NCBI RefSeq assembly: GCF_006442545.2 | Contig: NZ_CP083952.1 | Span: 4,131,501-4,195,500, forward strand | Length of the DNA stretch: 64,000 nucleotides | Source: Mesorhizobium sp. B2-1-8 | Lineage (GTDB): Bacteria; Pseudomonadota; Alphaproteobacteria; Rhizobiales; Rhizobiaceae | Direction: 5' to 3' | In this document: positions 38,916 through 48,005 of the stretch, in pieces | Numbering within the stretch: position 1 is the first letter of the stretch | Layout: every line of letters begins with the position of its first letter | Notes under the pieces: generated by a model | The model's input: only the letters and a program-made list of their open reading frames with translations | Told to the model about the DNA's origin: nothing | Database searches by the model: none | Program-made: the position numbers and the translations under genes

Positions 38916-40208
38916 ATGTTTGTTCGCGTTCCAGCGAAATCTATTCTTCTCGGTGCGGTTTCGGCGGCGGCACTTATGTCAGCCGCGCATGCGGCCGACG
39001 TCGTGCAGCCGGTGGAAGCATCCGGTTTTAACTGGAGCGGAGCTTATGTCGGCATCGGTGGCGGGTTCGGCGCGAACGTGCACAAGTTCAGTGTCGCTCC
39101 AGTGTTCGACCTCAACGGCGTCGGTGGGAATGGCGTATTCGGTGAGCTGACCGCTGGCTACGACTATATGGTCAACGAACGCTTCCTCCTCGGCGGCTTT
39201 ATCGATGCCAATTTCGGGAATATCGGCCCGTCGATCAGCGTCCCAGGCGCCGACATCGACCTGACCAATTCTTACGGTTTCGACGTCGGCCTGCGCGCTG
39301 GCTATCTGCTCAACCCCAGCACGCTCGGCTACGTGCTCGGCGGCTACAGCTGGCAGCATTTCAAGCTTGATGGATCGGGCGGTGCTGATGGGTTGAACTT
39401 TACAGAAAACCGCAGCGGCTACGTGCTCGGCGTCGGCGTGGAAACCGTGCTGCGCGGCAACTGGACGCTGAAGACCGAATACCGGTACGCGAACTTTGGC
39501 GACAAGTCGCTGATCGATCTGGGTGGCGCTTCGTTGAACGGGGAACCGTCCTCCCACACCTTCCATATCGCCGCGAACTATCGCTTCGGTGCGCAGAACG
39601 GTGGCGGCGCTTCATTTGCTGCCCCGGCCTACAACTGGACCGGTTTCTATGCGGGTGGCGCGCTCGGAGCCGGCACGGCGGTCCACGACTTGGGCGTCGA
39701 CCTTGGTGGCGGCACTCTCGATGTCAACGGCATTGGCAGCGAAGGTGTGTTTGGCGAGTTGAGCGCGGGCTACGACTACGATTTCGGCACTTGGGTCGCC
39801 GGCGTGCAAATCGACGGTCGCTATTCTGGAATTCGATCGAAACTCGACATTTTCGGCACTTCCGTCAAACTCGATTCCGACTACGGCTTCGATGCTTTGG
39901 CCCGCGTCGGCGCCAAGGTCAACGAGTCGACCTTGGCCTACGTAATCGGCGGCTACAGCTACCAGCATTTCGACCTCAAGGCATCAGATCCGATCGGCGA
40001 CATCATCGATTGGGGCAAGAGCGGCTTCACGATCGGTGGCGGCCTGGAAACCGCAGTCACCAGCAACATGACCGTCGGTCTCGAATACCGTTACTCGCAG
40101 TTTGGCAAGAAGGATTTCTCGTCCGAATTCGGTGCGCCGGATGGCACGCTGACCGACAAGGCCTCGTTCCAGACCGTTCGCATCGGCGCGAAGTACAAGT
40201 TCAACTAA
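38916..40208 (+). CDS. Outer-membrane protein with two tandem Omp25/Omp31-type barrels
   Basis: 430 residues with a Sec signal peptide (cleavage near AHA-AD, residue 26). Residues about 39-228 and 239-430 are two successive copies of the eight-stranded rhizobial Omp25/Omp31-like barrel. Both copies begin NW[ST]G-Y-G, contain VFGEL[TS]AGYDY, YV[LI]GGYS[WY]QHF and a late EYRY, and end in a YRFG/YKFN strand. Usual family members are about 200-280 residues with one barrel. The final residue is Asn rather than the common Phe. Monocistronic with a terminator. Confidence 0.9.
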   Translation: MFVRVPAKSILLGAVSAAALMSAAHAADVVQPVEASGFNWSGAYVGIGGGFGANVHKFSVAPVFDLNGVGGNGVFGELTAGYDYMVNERFLLGGFIDANFGNIGPSISVPGADIDLTNSYGFDVGLRAGYLLNPSTLGYVLGGYSWQHFKLDGSGGADGLNFTENRSGYVLGVGVETVLRGNWTLKTEYRYANFGDKSLIDLGGASLNGEPSSHTFHIAANYRFGAQNGGGASFAAPAYNWTGFYAGGALGAGTAVHDLGVDLGGGTLDVNGIGSEGVFGELSAGYDYDFGTWVAGVQIDGRYSGIRSKLDIFGTSVKLDSDYGFDALARVGAKVNESTLAYVIGGYSYQHFDLKASDPIGDIIDWGKSGFTIGGGLETAVTSNMTVGLEYRYSQFGKKDFSSEFGAPDGTLTDKASFQTVRIGAKYKFN

Positions 40209-40232
40209 GCCCCTCCAGGCAAACAGTCGAAG

Positions 40233-40262
40233 CCCGTCGGCATGCCGGCGGGCTTTTCTTTG
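40233..40262 (+). terminator. Intrinsic terminator after the double-barrel Omp
   Basis: GCCCGTCGGC-AT-GCCGGCGGGC hairpin with one mismatch followed by TTTTCTTT, starting 24 bp after the stop codon. Confidence 0.88.
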
Positions 40263-40437
40263 CGGCGATGACTTGGGCTGAACGCAGGCAACAAAAAAGC
40301 GGAGCCAAGGCCCCGCTTCCTCGATATCGAGATTGCCGCCGGTTCATCCGCGGTCGGCCAATCGATCGACAATCTCTTTCTAGCGCGTCCATGCGACAGC
40401 AGTGCGACAGAAGCTTTCTGCCGCCAATCCCTGGACC

Positions 40438-40905
40438 TCATGCGCGCTCTATGCGGCACTGGTAACAATTGTTGCGCGCCGAGCGGACATGCACATAGGC
40501 AATGTCTTCACGCTCGAACAAGGTTTCTGCCCGCGTCACAATAGCGTCGGTTGGAATGATGCCGCCGCTGCCGTAGACGATACGATCATCGCTGCCATAG
40601 CCGCGCACGATATAGTCCGGGCTGTCGAGAATCTCCGGCGGTAGCCTAGCCCCGACGGCACGCTCGCATTCCTGGGCATGCAGGAAGATCGGCCCCGTTT
40701 CGGCATAGGGCTGAGGGTTCGGAAACGGACGGTAGGCGAGGATGAGGTAGACATCGCCGGCGGCGATATTCCTGAGGCAATGCCGGCAAGGCATGCCGTC
40801 ACCGTCAGAGATTTTCCGCTCGGGCGGCCGGCCATAGGCATCGGGGCCGCCGCGCTGCAAGGCCCTTACATTTTCGGTCGGCAGAGCTGTGAACTGGATG
40901 GTCAT
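40438..40905 (-). CDS. DUF1203 domain protein
   Basis: 155-residue protein matching the pattern of DUF1203: an N-terminal LPTENVRALQRGGPDAYG, a central CRHCLRNIAAGDVYLILAYRPF with a CxxC pair, GPIFLHAQECER, and a C-terminal YVHVRSARNNCYQCRIER. The two Cys clusters could bind metal or form disulfides, but no function is established. Monocistronic, convergent with the Omp gene. Confidence 0.88.
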   Translation of the reverse strand: MTIQFTALPTENVRALQRGGPDAYGRPPERKISDGDGMPCRHCLRNIAAGDVYLILAYRPFPNPQPYAETGPIFLHAQECERAVGARLPPEILDSPDYIVRGYGSDDRIVYGSGGIIPTDAIVTRAETLFEREDIAYVHVRSARNNCYQCRIERA

Positions 40906-41119
40906 GGCAATATCTCCGGTGCTGTCGACCGGAAATTACGTGCTCGCGACAGGGCTTCCCACCCGATTCCCGCCAACCATCCGGGAGCCGATCCGACTTG
41001 GGGATCGGTCCCCGTCGACCTTCGATAGGGATCACCAGCATCGTCAAACTTAAGCCGGCTAATCAATTCGACAACTCCTTGACGAAATCGTCGAAGCGGC
41101 GGTCAGATTCCAGCTGGAG

Positions 41120-41686
41120 TTACGGCCGCATCACGCTGGCCGAGCGCTCGGCAAAAGGCAAGGGATGCACGACTTCCTTCTTCTGTGCGACCGGCTTGAA
41201 ACCGAGCTTCTGGTAGAGCGGCAGGGCTGCGGGGTGGTCGAGCGTGCAGGTCTGCACCGTCACCCTTTTCGGCCCATACGACCATGCTGCCGCGATCGCC
41301 GAGCCAAGGAACCAGCGGCCGATGCCTTGCCCGGTGGCGTGTTCCATCATGCCAAAATAAGCGAGTTCGACTTCCTCCGGCAGATGCGGCTTGAGGTCGA
41401 AGAAGCCTGCCGGCGAACCGTCGAGGTAGAGCACCCTGATGTCGCGATCCTCGCGGTGGATTCCGGCCGACAGCTCATCGTCATTCAGCCTCAGAACATT
41501 CACCCAGTGCCATTTGCGCCCCACCCGGTCCATCAGGTAGCGGTAGAAATGCAAGGGTATGTCCCTGGTCTTCAGCAATGCGACCTGGCGGTTGTAGGGC
41601 ACTGGTGGCGAGGCGGCGGGTGGAGCATGCATTTCGAGAAAAGTCACCGTGACTTCAATATCCTGCAACACGCCATCTTCCATCAA
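41120..41686 (-). CDS. GNAT family N-acetyltransferase
   Basis: 188-residue acetyl-CoA-dependent acyltransferase fold. The acetyl-CoA loop region is MMEHATGQGIGRWFLGSAIAAAW (about 113-135; Q/RxxGxG/A pattern as GQGIGR), followed by TCTLDHPAALPLYQKLGFKPV, the conserved motif B. Substrate unknown. It begins one base after the sseA stop and is probably the last gene of cysK-alaX-sseA-GNAT. Confidence 0.88.
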   Translation of the reverse strand: MMEDGVLQDIEVTVTFLEMHAPPAASPPVPYNRQVALLKTRDIPLHFYRYLMDRVGRKWHWVNVLRLNDDELSAGIHREDRDIRVLYLDGSPAGFFDLKPHLPEEVELAYFGMMEHATGQGIGRWFLGSAIAAAWSYGPKRVTVQTCTLDHPAALPLYQKLGFKPVAQKKEVVHPLPFAERSASVMRP

Positions 41687-41687
41687 T

Positions 41688-42548
41688 TCATTCCTTGCCG
41701 GCTGGGCCGGTCACGACCGGCGTATCGGACAGCCCGCCCCACTCGGTCCATGAGCCGTCATAAAGCCTGTTGTCGGTATGGCCAAGCGTCTCCAGCGCCA
41801 GCGTGACCACCGCGGCGGTGACGCCGGAACCGCAGGATGTAACGACGGGTTTGGACAGGTCGATACCGGCGTCCTCCATCACCTTGCGCAAACGGTCCTT
41901 CGGCAGCAGCGTGCCGTTTTCGGAAAGCGCCGAATAGGGGATATTGCGTGCGCCTGGCATGTGACCGGAGCGAATGCCGGCACGGGGCTCGGGTTCGGCG
42001 CCGGTAAAGCGGCCCGGCCCGCGGGCGTCGGCAATCTGGCTTGCCTTCCTATCGACGACCCGGCGCATGTCGGCCAGACCGATGACGCGACCGGCGTCGA
42101 AATCGGCATGAAAGACGCTTGGCGCGATCTTGGTCGGCTCGGCCGTTACCGGCCGGCCGGACGCCTTCCAGCCGTCGAAGCCGCCGTCCAGAATATAGGT
42201 CTGGAAAACGCCCATGATGCGGAACATCCACCATGCCCGGGGTGCGGAGAAGAAACCCGGGCCATCATAGACGACGATGGTGTCATCGGCCGAAACGCCC
42301 ATCGCGCCGACATACTGGGCAAAATGCCGCGGCGACGCGAGCGTATGCGGCAAGGCGGCGTCTGGATCCGAAACGGCATCCTGGTCCAGGAAACGGGCGC
42401 CTGGAATATGGGCTGCATCATACTCGGCGCGCGCGTCACGTTTTTGTGCCGGCAGATACCAGGAGGCGTCTATGATCGTCAGGCCCGGCTGACCCAGGCG
42501 CTCCTGCAGCCAGTCCGCATCGACGGTGAAAGGACTGTCTTCGGCCAT
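41688..42548 (-). CDS. sseA: 3-mercaptopyruvate sulfurtransferase
   Basis: Two-rhodanese-domain sulfurtransferase, 286 residues. It moves sulfur from 3-mercaptopyruvate or thiosulfate to acceptors. Domain 1 is about 10-135, domain 2 about 160-280. The active-site loop CGSGVTA (about residues 239-245) is the SseA type rather than the CRKGVTA type of thiosulfate-specific enzymes. It sits with cysK and the AlaX gene, consistent with cysteine and sulfur metabolism. Confidence 0.93.
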   Translation of the reverse strand: MAEDSPFTVDADWLQERLGQPGLTIIDASWYLPAQKRDARAEYDAAHIPGARFLDQDAVSDPDAALPHTLASPRHFAQYVGAMGVSADDTIVVYDGPGFFSAPRAWWMFRIMGVFQTYILDGGFDGWKASGRPVTAEPTKIAPSVFHADFDAGRVIGLADMRRVVDRKASQIADARGPGRFTGAEPEPRAGIRSGHMPGARNIPYSALSENGTLLPKDRLRKVMEDAGIDLSKPVVTSCGSGVTAAVVTLALETLGHTDNRLYDGSWTEWGGLSDTPVVTGPAGKE

Positions 42549-42588
42549 TTTGTTTCTCTCTATTCCGGTTCAGGCAAAGTTTGTCGTA

Positions 42589-43335
42589 TCAGGCCGCCGG
42601 CATCGGACCAAAGCGGATGCGGAAGCGCCTGTTCTCCCGACCTTTCTTCTCGATCTTGCCGATGTGGATTTCGCCGATTTCGCCGGTGCTCTTCACATGG
42701 GTGCCGCCGCAGGGTTGGCTGTCCACCGAGGCGCTTTCGCCGATGCAGACCAGGCGGATCTTCCCCGTGCCAACGGGCGGTCGGACATTCTTGGATTTCA
42801 CCAGGCCGGGATTCGCGGCCAATTCCTCGTCGCTGATCAACCTGGTGAAAATCGGATGATCAGCCCGCACCAGATCCATCAGGCTCGCCGTCACCTCCTC
42901 CTTGCTGAAGCTGGCGTCGGGAATGTCGAAATCGACACGGCTGTCGTCCTCGGAAACCGCCGCACCGGTGATCGGGAACGGACAGACGACGGTGAGCAGG
43001 TGGCAGGCAGCGTGCATGCGCATCAGAAGATGCCGACGCTCCCAGTCGATCGCCAGGTTCACCCGCTCGCCGATCTGCGGCGTGGCCTGCTCCGGTGCCG
43101 GGACATGGATGATCTCGTCCTTGGTCTCGCCGGTGATCGTGGCGGCGATCGCGATGCGGCTACCATCGGCGCGTTCGAGATAACCGGAATCGCCCGGTTG
43201 ACCGCCCGAGGTGGCATAAAAGATGGTCCGGTCGAGGATGATGCCGCCGCGCTCATTGATGGCGACGACCGTGGCGTCAGCCGTCCTGAGATAGGCGTCG
43301 TCGCGAAACAGCGCTTCTGTCTTGTGCGCCATCAT
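42589..43335 (-). CDS. Alanyl-tRNA editing protein (AlaX)
   Basis: Free-standing editing domain that hydrolyses Ser- or Gly-tRNA(Ala), 248 residues. Zinc-binding motifs are HAACH (HxxxH, about residues 109-113) and CGGTH (CxxxH, about 208-212), both intact. An N-terminal segment resembling the AlaRS glycine-rich region (FYATSGGQPGDSGYL) makes it an AlaX-II/M type. The start overlaps the cysK stop by four bases, so it is translationally coupled to cysteine synthase. Confidence 0.93.
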   Translation of the reverse strand: MMAHKTEALFRDDAYLRTADATVVAINERGGIILDRTIFYATSGGQPGDSGYLERADGSRIAIAATITGETKDEIIHVPAPEQATPQIGERVNLAIDWERRHLLMRMHAACHLLTVVCPFPITGAAVSEDDSRVDFDIPDASFSKEEVTASLMDLVRADHPIFTRLISDEELAANPGLVKSKNVRPPVGTGKIRLVCIGESASVDSQPCGGTHVKSTGEIGEIHIGKIEKKGRENRRFRIRFGPMPAA

Positions 43336-44366
43336 GCGACCTTTTCGAACGGCACCGAAATCTTGCTCTGCAGTTCCATCCAGCCCGGCACCGGCAGCTT
43401 CTTGTCACGCAGGAATTCGGGGTTGAACAGCTTCGACTGGTAGCGCGTGCCGTAGTCACAGAGGATCGTCACGATGGTGTGGCCCGGGCCCAATTCCCTG
43501 GCCAGCCGCATCGCGCCGGCAATGTTGATGCCGGTCGAGCCGCCGACGCACAGGCCTTCCTCCTGGATCAGGTCGAAAACGATCGGCAGCGCGTCCTCAT
43601 CCTTGATCTGGTAGGAGAAGTCAGGCGTGAAGCCTTCGAGATTAGCGGTGATGCGCCCCTGCCCGATGCCTTCGGTGATCGAACTGCCTTCAGACTTTAG
43701 TTCGCCGCTGGTGTAGAAACTGTAGAGGGCGGCGCCGAGAGGGTCGGCGAGCGCAATCTTGACGTTCTTGCTCTTGGCCCTCAGTCCGAGCCCGACACCG
43801 GCCAGCGTACCGCCCGACCCCACCGCCGAGACAAAACCGTCGACCTTGCCGCCGGTCTGGGCCCAGATTTCCTCGGCCGTGGTGCGGATATGGCCATCTC
43901 GGTTGGCGACATTGTCGAACTGGTTGGCCCAGATGGCGCCGTTCGGCTCGCTCCTCGCCATCTGCTCGGCCAGCCGCCCCGACAGCTTCACGTAGTTGTT
44001 GGGGTTCTTGTAAGGCACGGCGGGGACTTCGATCAGTTCGGCACCGAGCAGCCTGATCGTGTCCTTCTTTTCCTGGCTCTGCGTATCCGGGATGACGATG
44101 ACGGTGCGATAGCCGAGCGCCTTGGCGACGAGCGTCAACCCAATACCAGTGTTGCCGGCCGTCCCCTCGATGATGACACCGCCCGGCTTCAACAGGCCGC
44201 GTTGTTCGGCGTCGCGGATGATGAAAAGGCCGGCGCGATCCTTGACCGACTGTCCCGGATTCATGAACTCGGCCTTGCCCAGGATCTCGCAGCCGGTCTC
44301 TTCGGAAGCTTTATTGAGGCGGATCAGAGGCGTGTTGCCGATCGCGTCGATCACAGAACGGGGCAT
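43332..44366 (-). CDS. Cysteine synthase A (O-acetylserine sulfhydrylase)
   Basis: PLP enzyme making cysteine from O-acetylserine and sulfide. 344 residues, longer than the 310-325 of classical CysK but typical of a rhizobial CysK group. The PLP Lys is in MNPGQSVKDRAGLFI (about Lys 42), the phosphate/sulfur loop is GTAGNTGIG (about 69-77), and GSGGTLAGVG is present. First gene of the cysK-alaX-sseA-GNAT unit. Confidence 0.93.
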   Translation of the reverse strand: MPRSVIDAIGNTPLIRLNKASEETGCEILGKAEFMNPGQSVKDRAGLFIIRDAEQRGLLKPGGVIIEGTAGNTGIGLTLVAKALGYRTVIVIPDTQSQEKKDTIRLLGAELIEVPAVPYKNPNNYVKLSGRLAEQMARSEPNGAIWANQFDNVANRDGHIRTTAEEIWAQTGGKVDGFVSAVGSGGTLAGVGLGLRAKSKNVKIALADPLGAALYSFYTSGELKSEGSSITEGIGQGRITANLEGFTPDFSYQIKDEDALPIVFDLIQEEGLCVGGSTGINIAGAMRLARELGPGHTIVTILCDYGTRYQSKLFNPEFLRDKKLPVPGWMELQSKISVPFEKVA

Positions 44367-44592
44367 TCAGGATTCCTTGTGTACGTGCGCCGAAACCCTA
44401 GAAACCCAACGCTGCGGTTTCAAGGCAAGAATTCGTCTGGTCCAGTCGCATTTCCGGCGCTGCGGTGTATGGATGTCGCTGGGGACCGGATGGACACAGG
44501 ACAGTTCATTTGCACCCGGCGTCGAGAAGCACTCTTTTCATTCGATTTCTTCGCCGCTAGAGCAAGGCACGAACAACTCGGCAGGGCGCAGC

Positions 44593-45414
44593 ATGACACT
44601 CTATCGGGCCGATCCGAAACACGGCGTCGCCTGGGTCACGGGCGGCAGCAGCGGTATCGGCCGCTCGCTGGCCAGGGATCTGGCGTCACAAGGCTATGCC
44701 GTGGCGGTGACAGCACTGGACAACGATCCGATCGACACGCTCATCGTCGAGACCGCGCAGATGCCGGGCAAGGTCGTGTCCTTTCCCTGCGACGTCACCG
44801 ACGAGCTGCGCATGGCAAGAACGGTCGCCGCGATCGAGAAGGACCTCGGGCCGATTGTGCTCGCCATATTCAATGCTGGAAATTATATCGCGACACCCGG
44901 AGAGTCCCTCGTTGTCCGCGACTTCCGCCGCTCCTTCGAGGTCAACTATTTCGGTATCATCAATGGGCTGGTGCCTGTGGTCGAGTATATGCGGGTGCGC
45001 GCGCGTGGCCATGTCGTCCTGGTCGGCTCGGTGACCGCCTATTTCGGCTGGCCGACCACGGCCGCCTATGGCGGCACCAAGGCGGCGATCAACATCCTGG
45101 CCGAGTCGCTGAAATATGATTTCGACAAGATGAACATCCGCGTCCAGGTGATAAACCCCGGTTTCGTCGACACGCCATTGACCGAAAAGAACATGCTGCC
45201 GATGCCGGGCCTGATGCCGGTCGGCCGCGCGACGCGCCGCATGGTGAAGGGAATCAAGTCCGGCCGCTTCGAAGTCACCTTCCCGTACCGGACGAGCTGG
45301 CCGCTGAAATTTCTCGGCATGCTGCCAAGGCCGCTATGCAGATGGGTGATCACCCTGACGACCAGTTGGAAGGCACGGCCGCTGCATTACGAGCGCAAAC
45401 CGCCCAACCAGTAG
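44593..45414 (+). CDS. Short-chain dehydrogenase/reductase
   Basis: NAD(P)-dependent SDR, 273 residues from the ATG at 44593; the open frame extends far upstream without homology. Cofactor motif TGGSSGIGRSLA (about 15-26), NAG in IFNAGNYI, catalytic Ser region GSVTAYFG and YGGTK (YxxxK, about residues 157-161). The overall pattern resembles lipid-acting SDRs such as 3-ketosphinganine reductases, but the substrate is not determinable. Followed by an alpha/beta hydrolase in the same direction. Confidence 0.88.
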   Translation: MTLYRADPKHGVAWVTGGSSGIGRSLARDLASQGYAVAVTALDNDPIDTLIVETAQMPGKVVSFPCDVTDELRMARTVAAIEKDLGPIVLAIFNAGNYIATPGESLVVRDFRRSFEVNYFGIINGLVPVVEYMRVRARGHVVLVGSVTAYFGWPTTAAYGGTKAAINILAESLKYDFDKMNIRVQVINPGFVDTPLTEKNMLPMPGLMPVGRATRRMVKGIKSGRFEVTFPYRTSWPLKFLGMLPRPLCRWVITLTTSWKARPLHYERKPPNQ

Positions 45415-45500
45415 ATGCCCACAGGATTGGTGGCATGGCTGCCTGAACGGCCGTTGCCTGTTCATGGCCATAGTTTGAATATTGTTGCGTGGAGTCTGCG

Positions 45501-46475
45501 ATGGGGCGACGGATCGTGCTTGCTGTGCTGGGCCTGATCGCCGTCCTTGCACTGGCCTTCCTATTGGGTCCACGCGTACCCGTCGACACCACGATCCGTT
45601 TCGATCCTTCCGTCATCGGTGACGACCCACAGGCTTATGTGGCAAAGGTGGAAGCCGCCGTGCCCGGTATCCGCGACGGGCTGGAAAAGGAGATCGTCTG
45701 GGCGAACCCGATGGTGCACGCCAAGACGCCGCTGTCGATCGTCTACATCCACGGTTTTTCCGCATCGAAGGGCGAGGTCCGGCCCTTGCCCGACGACGTT
45801 GCCGACCAGCTCGACGCCAACCTGTTCTACACCCGCCTCACCGGTCACGGGCAGGACGGCGATGCGATGACGCAAGGCAGCGTCAATGCCTGGATCAACG
45901 ACTATGAGGAGGCGCTCGCCATCGGCCGGGCGATCGGCGATAAGGTGGTCGTCATCTCGACGTCGACCGGCGGCTCGCTGGCGGCCTGGGCCGCAACGCA
46001 GCCCGGAGCTTCGGACGGAGTAGCGGCCATTGCATTCATTTCGCCCAATTTCGGCGTGAAGGCATCCGGCGCCGAGATCCTGACCATGCCATGGGGCAAG
46101 CAGATCGCCGAACTCGTCGCCGGTAAGGAACGCAGCTTCGTGCCGCGCAACGCGCTGCACGAGAAGTTCTGGACCAGCCGATATCCGATCGCCGCGACAA
46201 TGCCGATGCAGGCCCTGACGGAGCTTGCCTATGGCGCGCCCGTGGAGAAGGCGACCATCCCGGCTTTGTTCATCTTCTCGGATTTGGACAGAGTGGTGCG
46301 GCCCGACCGGACCCGCGAAATCGCCTCACGCTGGGGTGGAGCGCATGAGCTGGTCCCCATCGAAAGCACTGGCGATCCCGACAATCATGTCATCGCCGGC
46401 GACGCGTTGTCGCCATCCACCACGGCGTTCCTGGCGCAACGGATTGCCGTCTGGATCGCAGCGGTGGCGAAGTAG
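45501..46475 (+). CDS. Alpha/beta hydrolase with N-terminal membrane anchor
   Basis: 324 residues from the ATG at 45501 (a GTG four codons earlier is possible). The first 25 residues form a membrane anchor or signal (RRIVLAVLGLIAVLALAFLLGPR). The hydrolase has the oxyanion region VYIHGFSASKGE, the nucleophile elbow in STSTGGSLAAWAA (SxSxGG instead of the common GxSxG), Asp in FSDLDRVVRP and His in DPDNHVI. Substrate unknown; it may act with the SDR upstream. A terminator follows. Confidence 0.85.
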   Translation: MGRRIVLAVLGLIAVLALAFLLGPRVPVDTTIRFDPSVIGDDPQAYVAKVEAAVPGIRDGLEKEIVWANPMVHAKTPLSIVYIHGFSASKGEVRPLPDDVADQLDANLFYTRLTGHGQDGDAMTQGSVNAWINDYEEALAIGRAIGDKVVVISTSTGGSLAAWAATQPGASDGVAAIAFISPNFGVKASGAEILTMPWGKQIAELVAGKERSFVPRNALHEKFWTSRYPIAATMPMQALTELAYGAPVEKATIPALFIFSDLDRVVRPDRTREIASRWGGAHELVPIESTGDPDNHVIAGDALSPSTTAFLAQRIAVWIAAVAK

Positions 46476-46486
46476 ACTTCAAGACG

Positions 46487-46523
46487 AAAAGGGCTGATGA
46501 AGCATTGCTTCATCAGCCCTTTT
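46487..46523. terminator. Long bidirectional intrinsic terminator
   Basis: A 17-pair stem, AAAAGGGCTGATGAAGC with GCTTCATCAGCCCTTTT, around a 3-nt loop. It lies between the convergent alpha/beta hydrolase and RNA helicase genes. Confidence 0.93.
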
Positions 46524-46580
46524 CTTCGCTTAGTCAGTCACCAGCCAACCACCCGGATTGGCCGACCGCCATGAGACGTA

Positions 46581-48005
46581 TCAAGCAGCCCGCGCCGCCG
46601 GACGCTTGCCGCCGAAGCGGCGTTTGTTGTTGCCCTTGAAGGGTTTTGCACCTTCCGGCTTACGCTCACCGGCAAACGCCGGCTTGTCGCCGAAGCGCTT
46701 CTTGCCGAAGCTGTGGTTCTGCTTCTTTTCGCCGCCCGGCCGCCGGCCGTCGCGGCGACCATTACGGTCGCTGCGATCGTTGGCGGGTTCGAAGCGCTCG
46801 TTCTTTTCCGCCGGATTGCGTGCCGGATCGGGGCTGCCGAGGTGGTCGGCAACAACAGGCAGCTTGGTGCGGATGATCCGCTCGACCTGACGCAGCTTGC
46901 TGTTCTCCGAAGGATCGCAAAGCGTGATCGCGATGCCATCCATGCCGTTGCGGCCGGTGCGGCCGATGCGATGGACGTAGCTTTCGGCCTCGTCCGGCAG
47001 ATCGAAATTCACGACATGGCTGATGCCGGGCACGTCGATACCGCGCGCCGCGATGTCGGTTGCGACCAGGATGCGTACCGAGCCGTCGCGGAAGTCATTC
47101 AATGCCTTCTGACGGGCATTTTGCGACTTGTTGCCGTGGATGACGGCGGCCTTGAAGCCGTCGCGCTCTAGGTCCTTGGTCACCCGGTCCGCACCATGCT
47201 TGGTGCGCGAAAAAATGATGACGGACTTCATCGCCGCGTCGGCGAGCATCGTCGACAACACCTGGCGCTTCTGCTTGGTGCGGGCGAAGACGACGCCCTG
47301 GACGATTTCGGCGGCCGCGGTGCTTTGCGGCGAGACTTCGACACGGACAGGGTTCTTCAAGAGGCCCTTGGCCAGTTCAGCGATCTCGTCCGGCATGGTG
47401 GCCGAGAACAGCGCCGTCTGGCGATCGGGTGCGGTCGCCTTGGCAATGCGCTTGACGTCGTTGATGAAGCCCATGTCGAGCATGCGATCGCCCTCGTCGA
47501 GCACCAGCCATTTGGTGTCGGAGAGGATGAGGTCGCCCTCACGCACCAGATCGGTCAACCGGCCGGGCGTGGCGATGAGGATATCGACGCCGGGAGCAAC
47601 CTTCTTTACCTGGCTGAAGCGTGAGACGCCGCCCAGCACGAGCGCCGTCGAAACATGCGCGCCCTTGGCGAGGATCTTGATGGTGTCCTCGATCTGCACG
47701 GCGAGTTCGCGGGTCGGCGCCAGGATCAGCGCCCGGGTCGTCTTGGCGCGCCGCTTGGTGCCGAGCGCGATGATCTTCGACAGGATCGGCAGAGCGAAGG
47801 CCGCGGTCTTGCCGGAGCCGGTCTGCGCTATGCCGAAAATATCACGGCCTTCCAGCTGCGGCGGGATCGCCTGCATCTGGATCGGCTTCGGTTCGGTGAA
47901 ACCGGCATTGTGGGTGGCCTTGAGCAGCGCACCGGTAATTCCCAGCGCCGCGAAACCGGAGAGTTCCGCGGTTTCGTTGCCGGGCAAAGTGTTTTCGTTG
48001 GTCAA
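46581..48005 (-). CDS. DEAD-box-type RNA helicase (RhlE-like)
   Basis: ATP-dependent RNA helicase, 474 residues. Motifs in order: Q motif GFTEPKPIQMQAIP, I AQTGSGKTAAF, Ia PTRELA, Ib TPGRL, II DEGD (not DEAD) in VLDEGDRMLDMGF, III SAT, IV IIFSRTKHGADRV, V ATDIAARGID, VI HRIGRTGRNG. A basic C-terminal tail (about 385-474) rich in Arg, Asn, Gly and Lys should bind RNA. Such helicases act in ribosome assembly and cold adaptation. Monocistronic with a 410-bp upstream gap. Confidence 0.93.
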   Translation of the reverse strand: MTNENTLPGNETAELSGFAALGITGALLKATHNAGFTEPKPIQMQAIPPQLEGRDIFGIAQTGSGKTAAFALPILSKIIALGTKRRAKTTRALILAPTRELAVQIEDTIKILAKGAHVSTALVLGGVSRFSQVKKVAPGVDILIATPGRLTDLVREGDLILSDTKWLVLDEGDRMLDMGFINDVKRIAKATAPDRQTALFSATMPDEIAELAKGLLKNPVRVEVSPQSTAAAEIVQGVVFARTKQKRQVLSTMLADAAMKSVIIFSRTKHGADRVTKDLERDGFKAAVIHGNKSQNARQKALNDFRDGSVRILVATDIAARGIDVPGISHVVNFDLPDEAESYVHRIGRTGRNGMDGIAITLCDPSENSKLRQVERIIRTKLPVVADHLGSPDPARNPAEKNERFEPANDRSDRNGRRDGRRPGGEKKQNHSFGKKRFGDKPAFAGERKPEGAKPFKGNNKRRFGGKRPAARAA

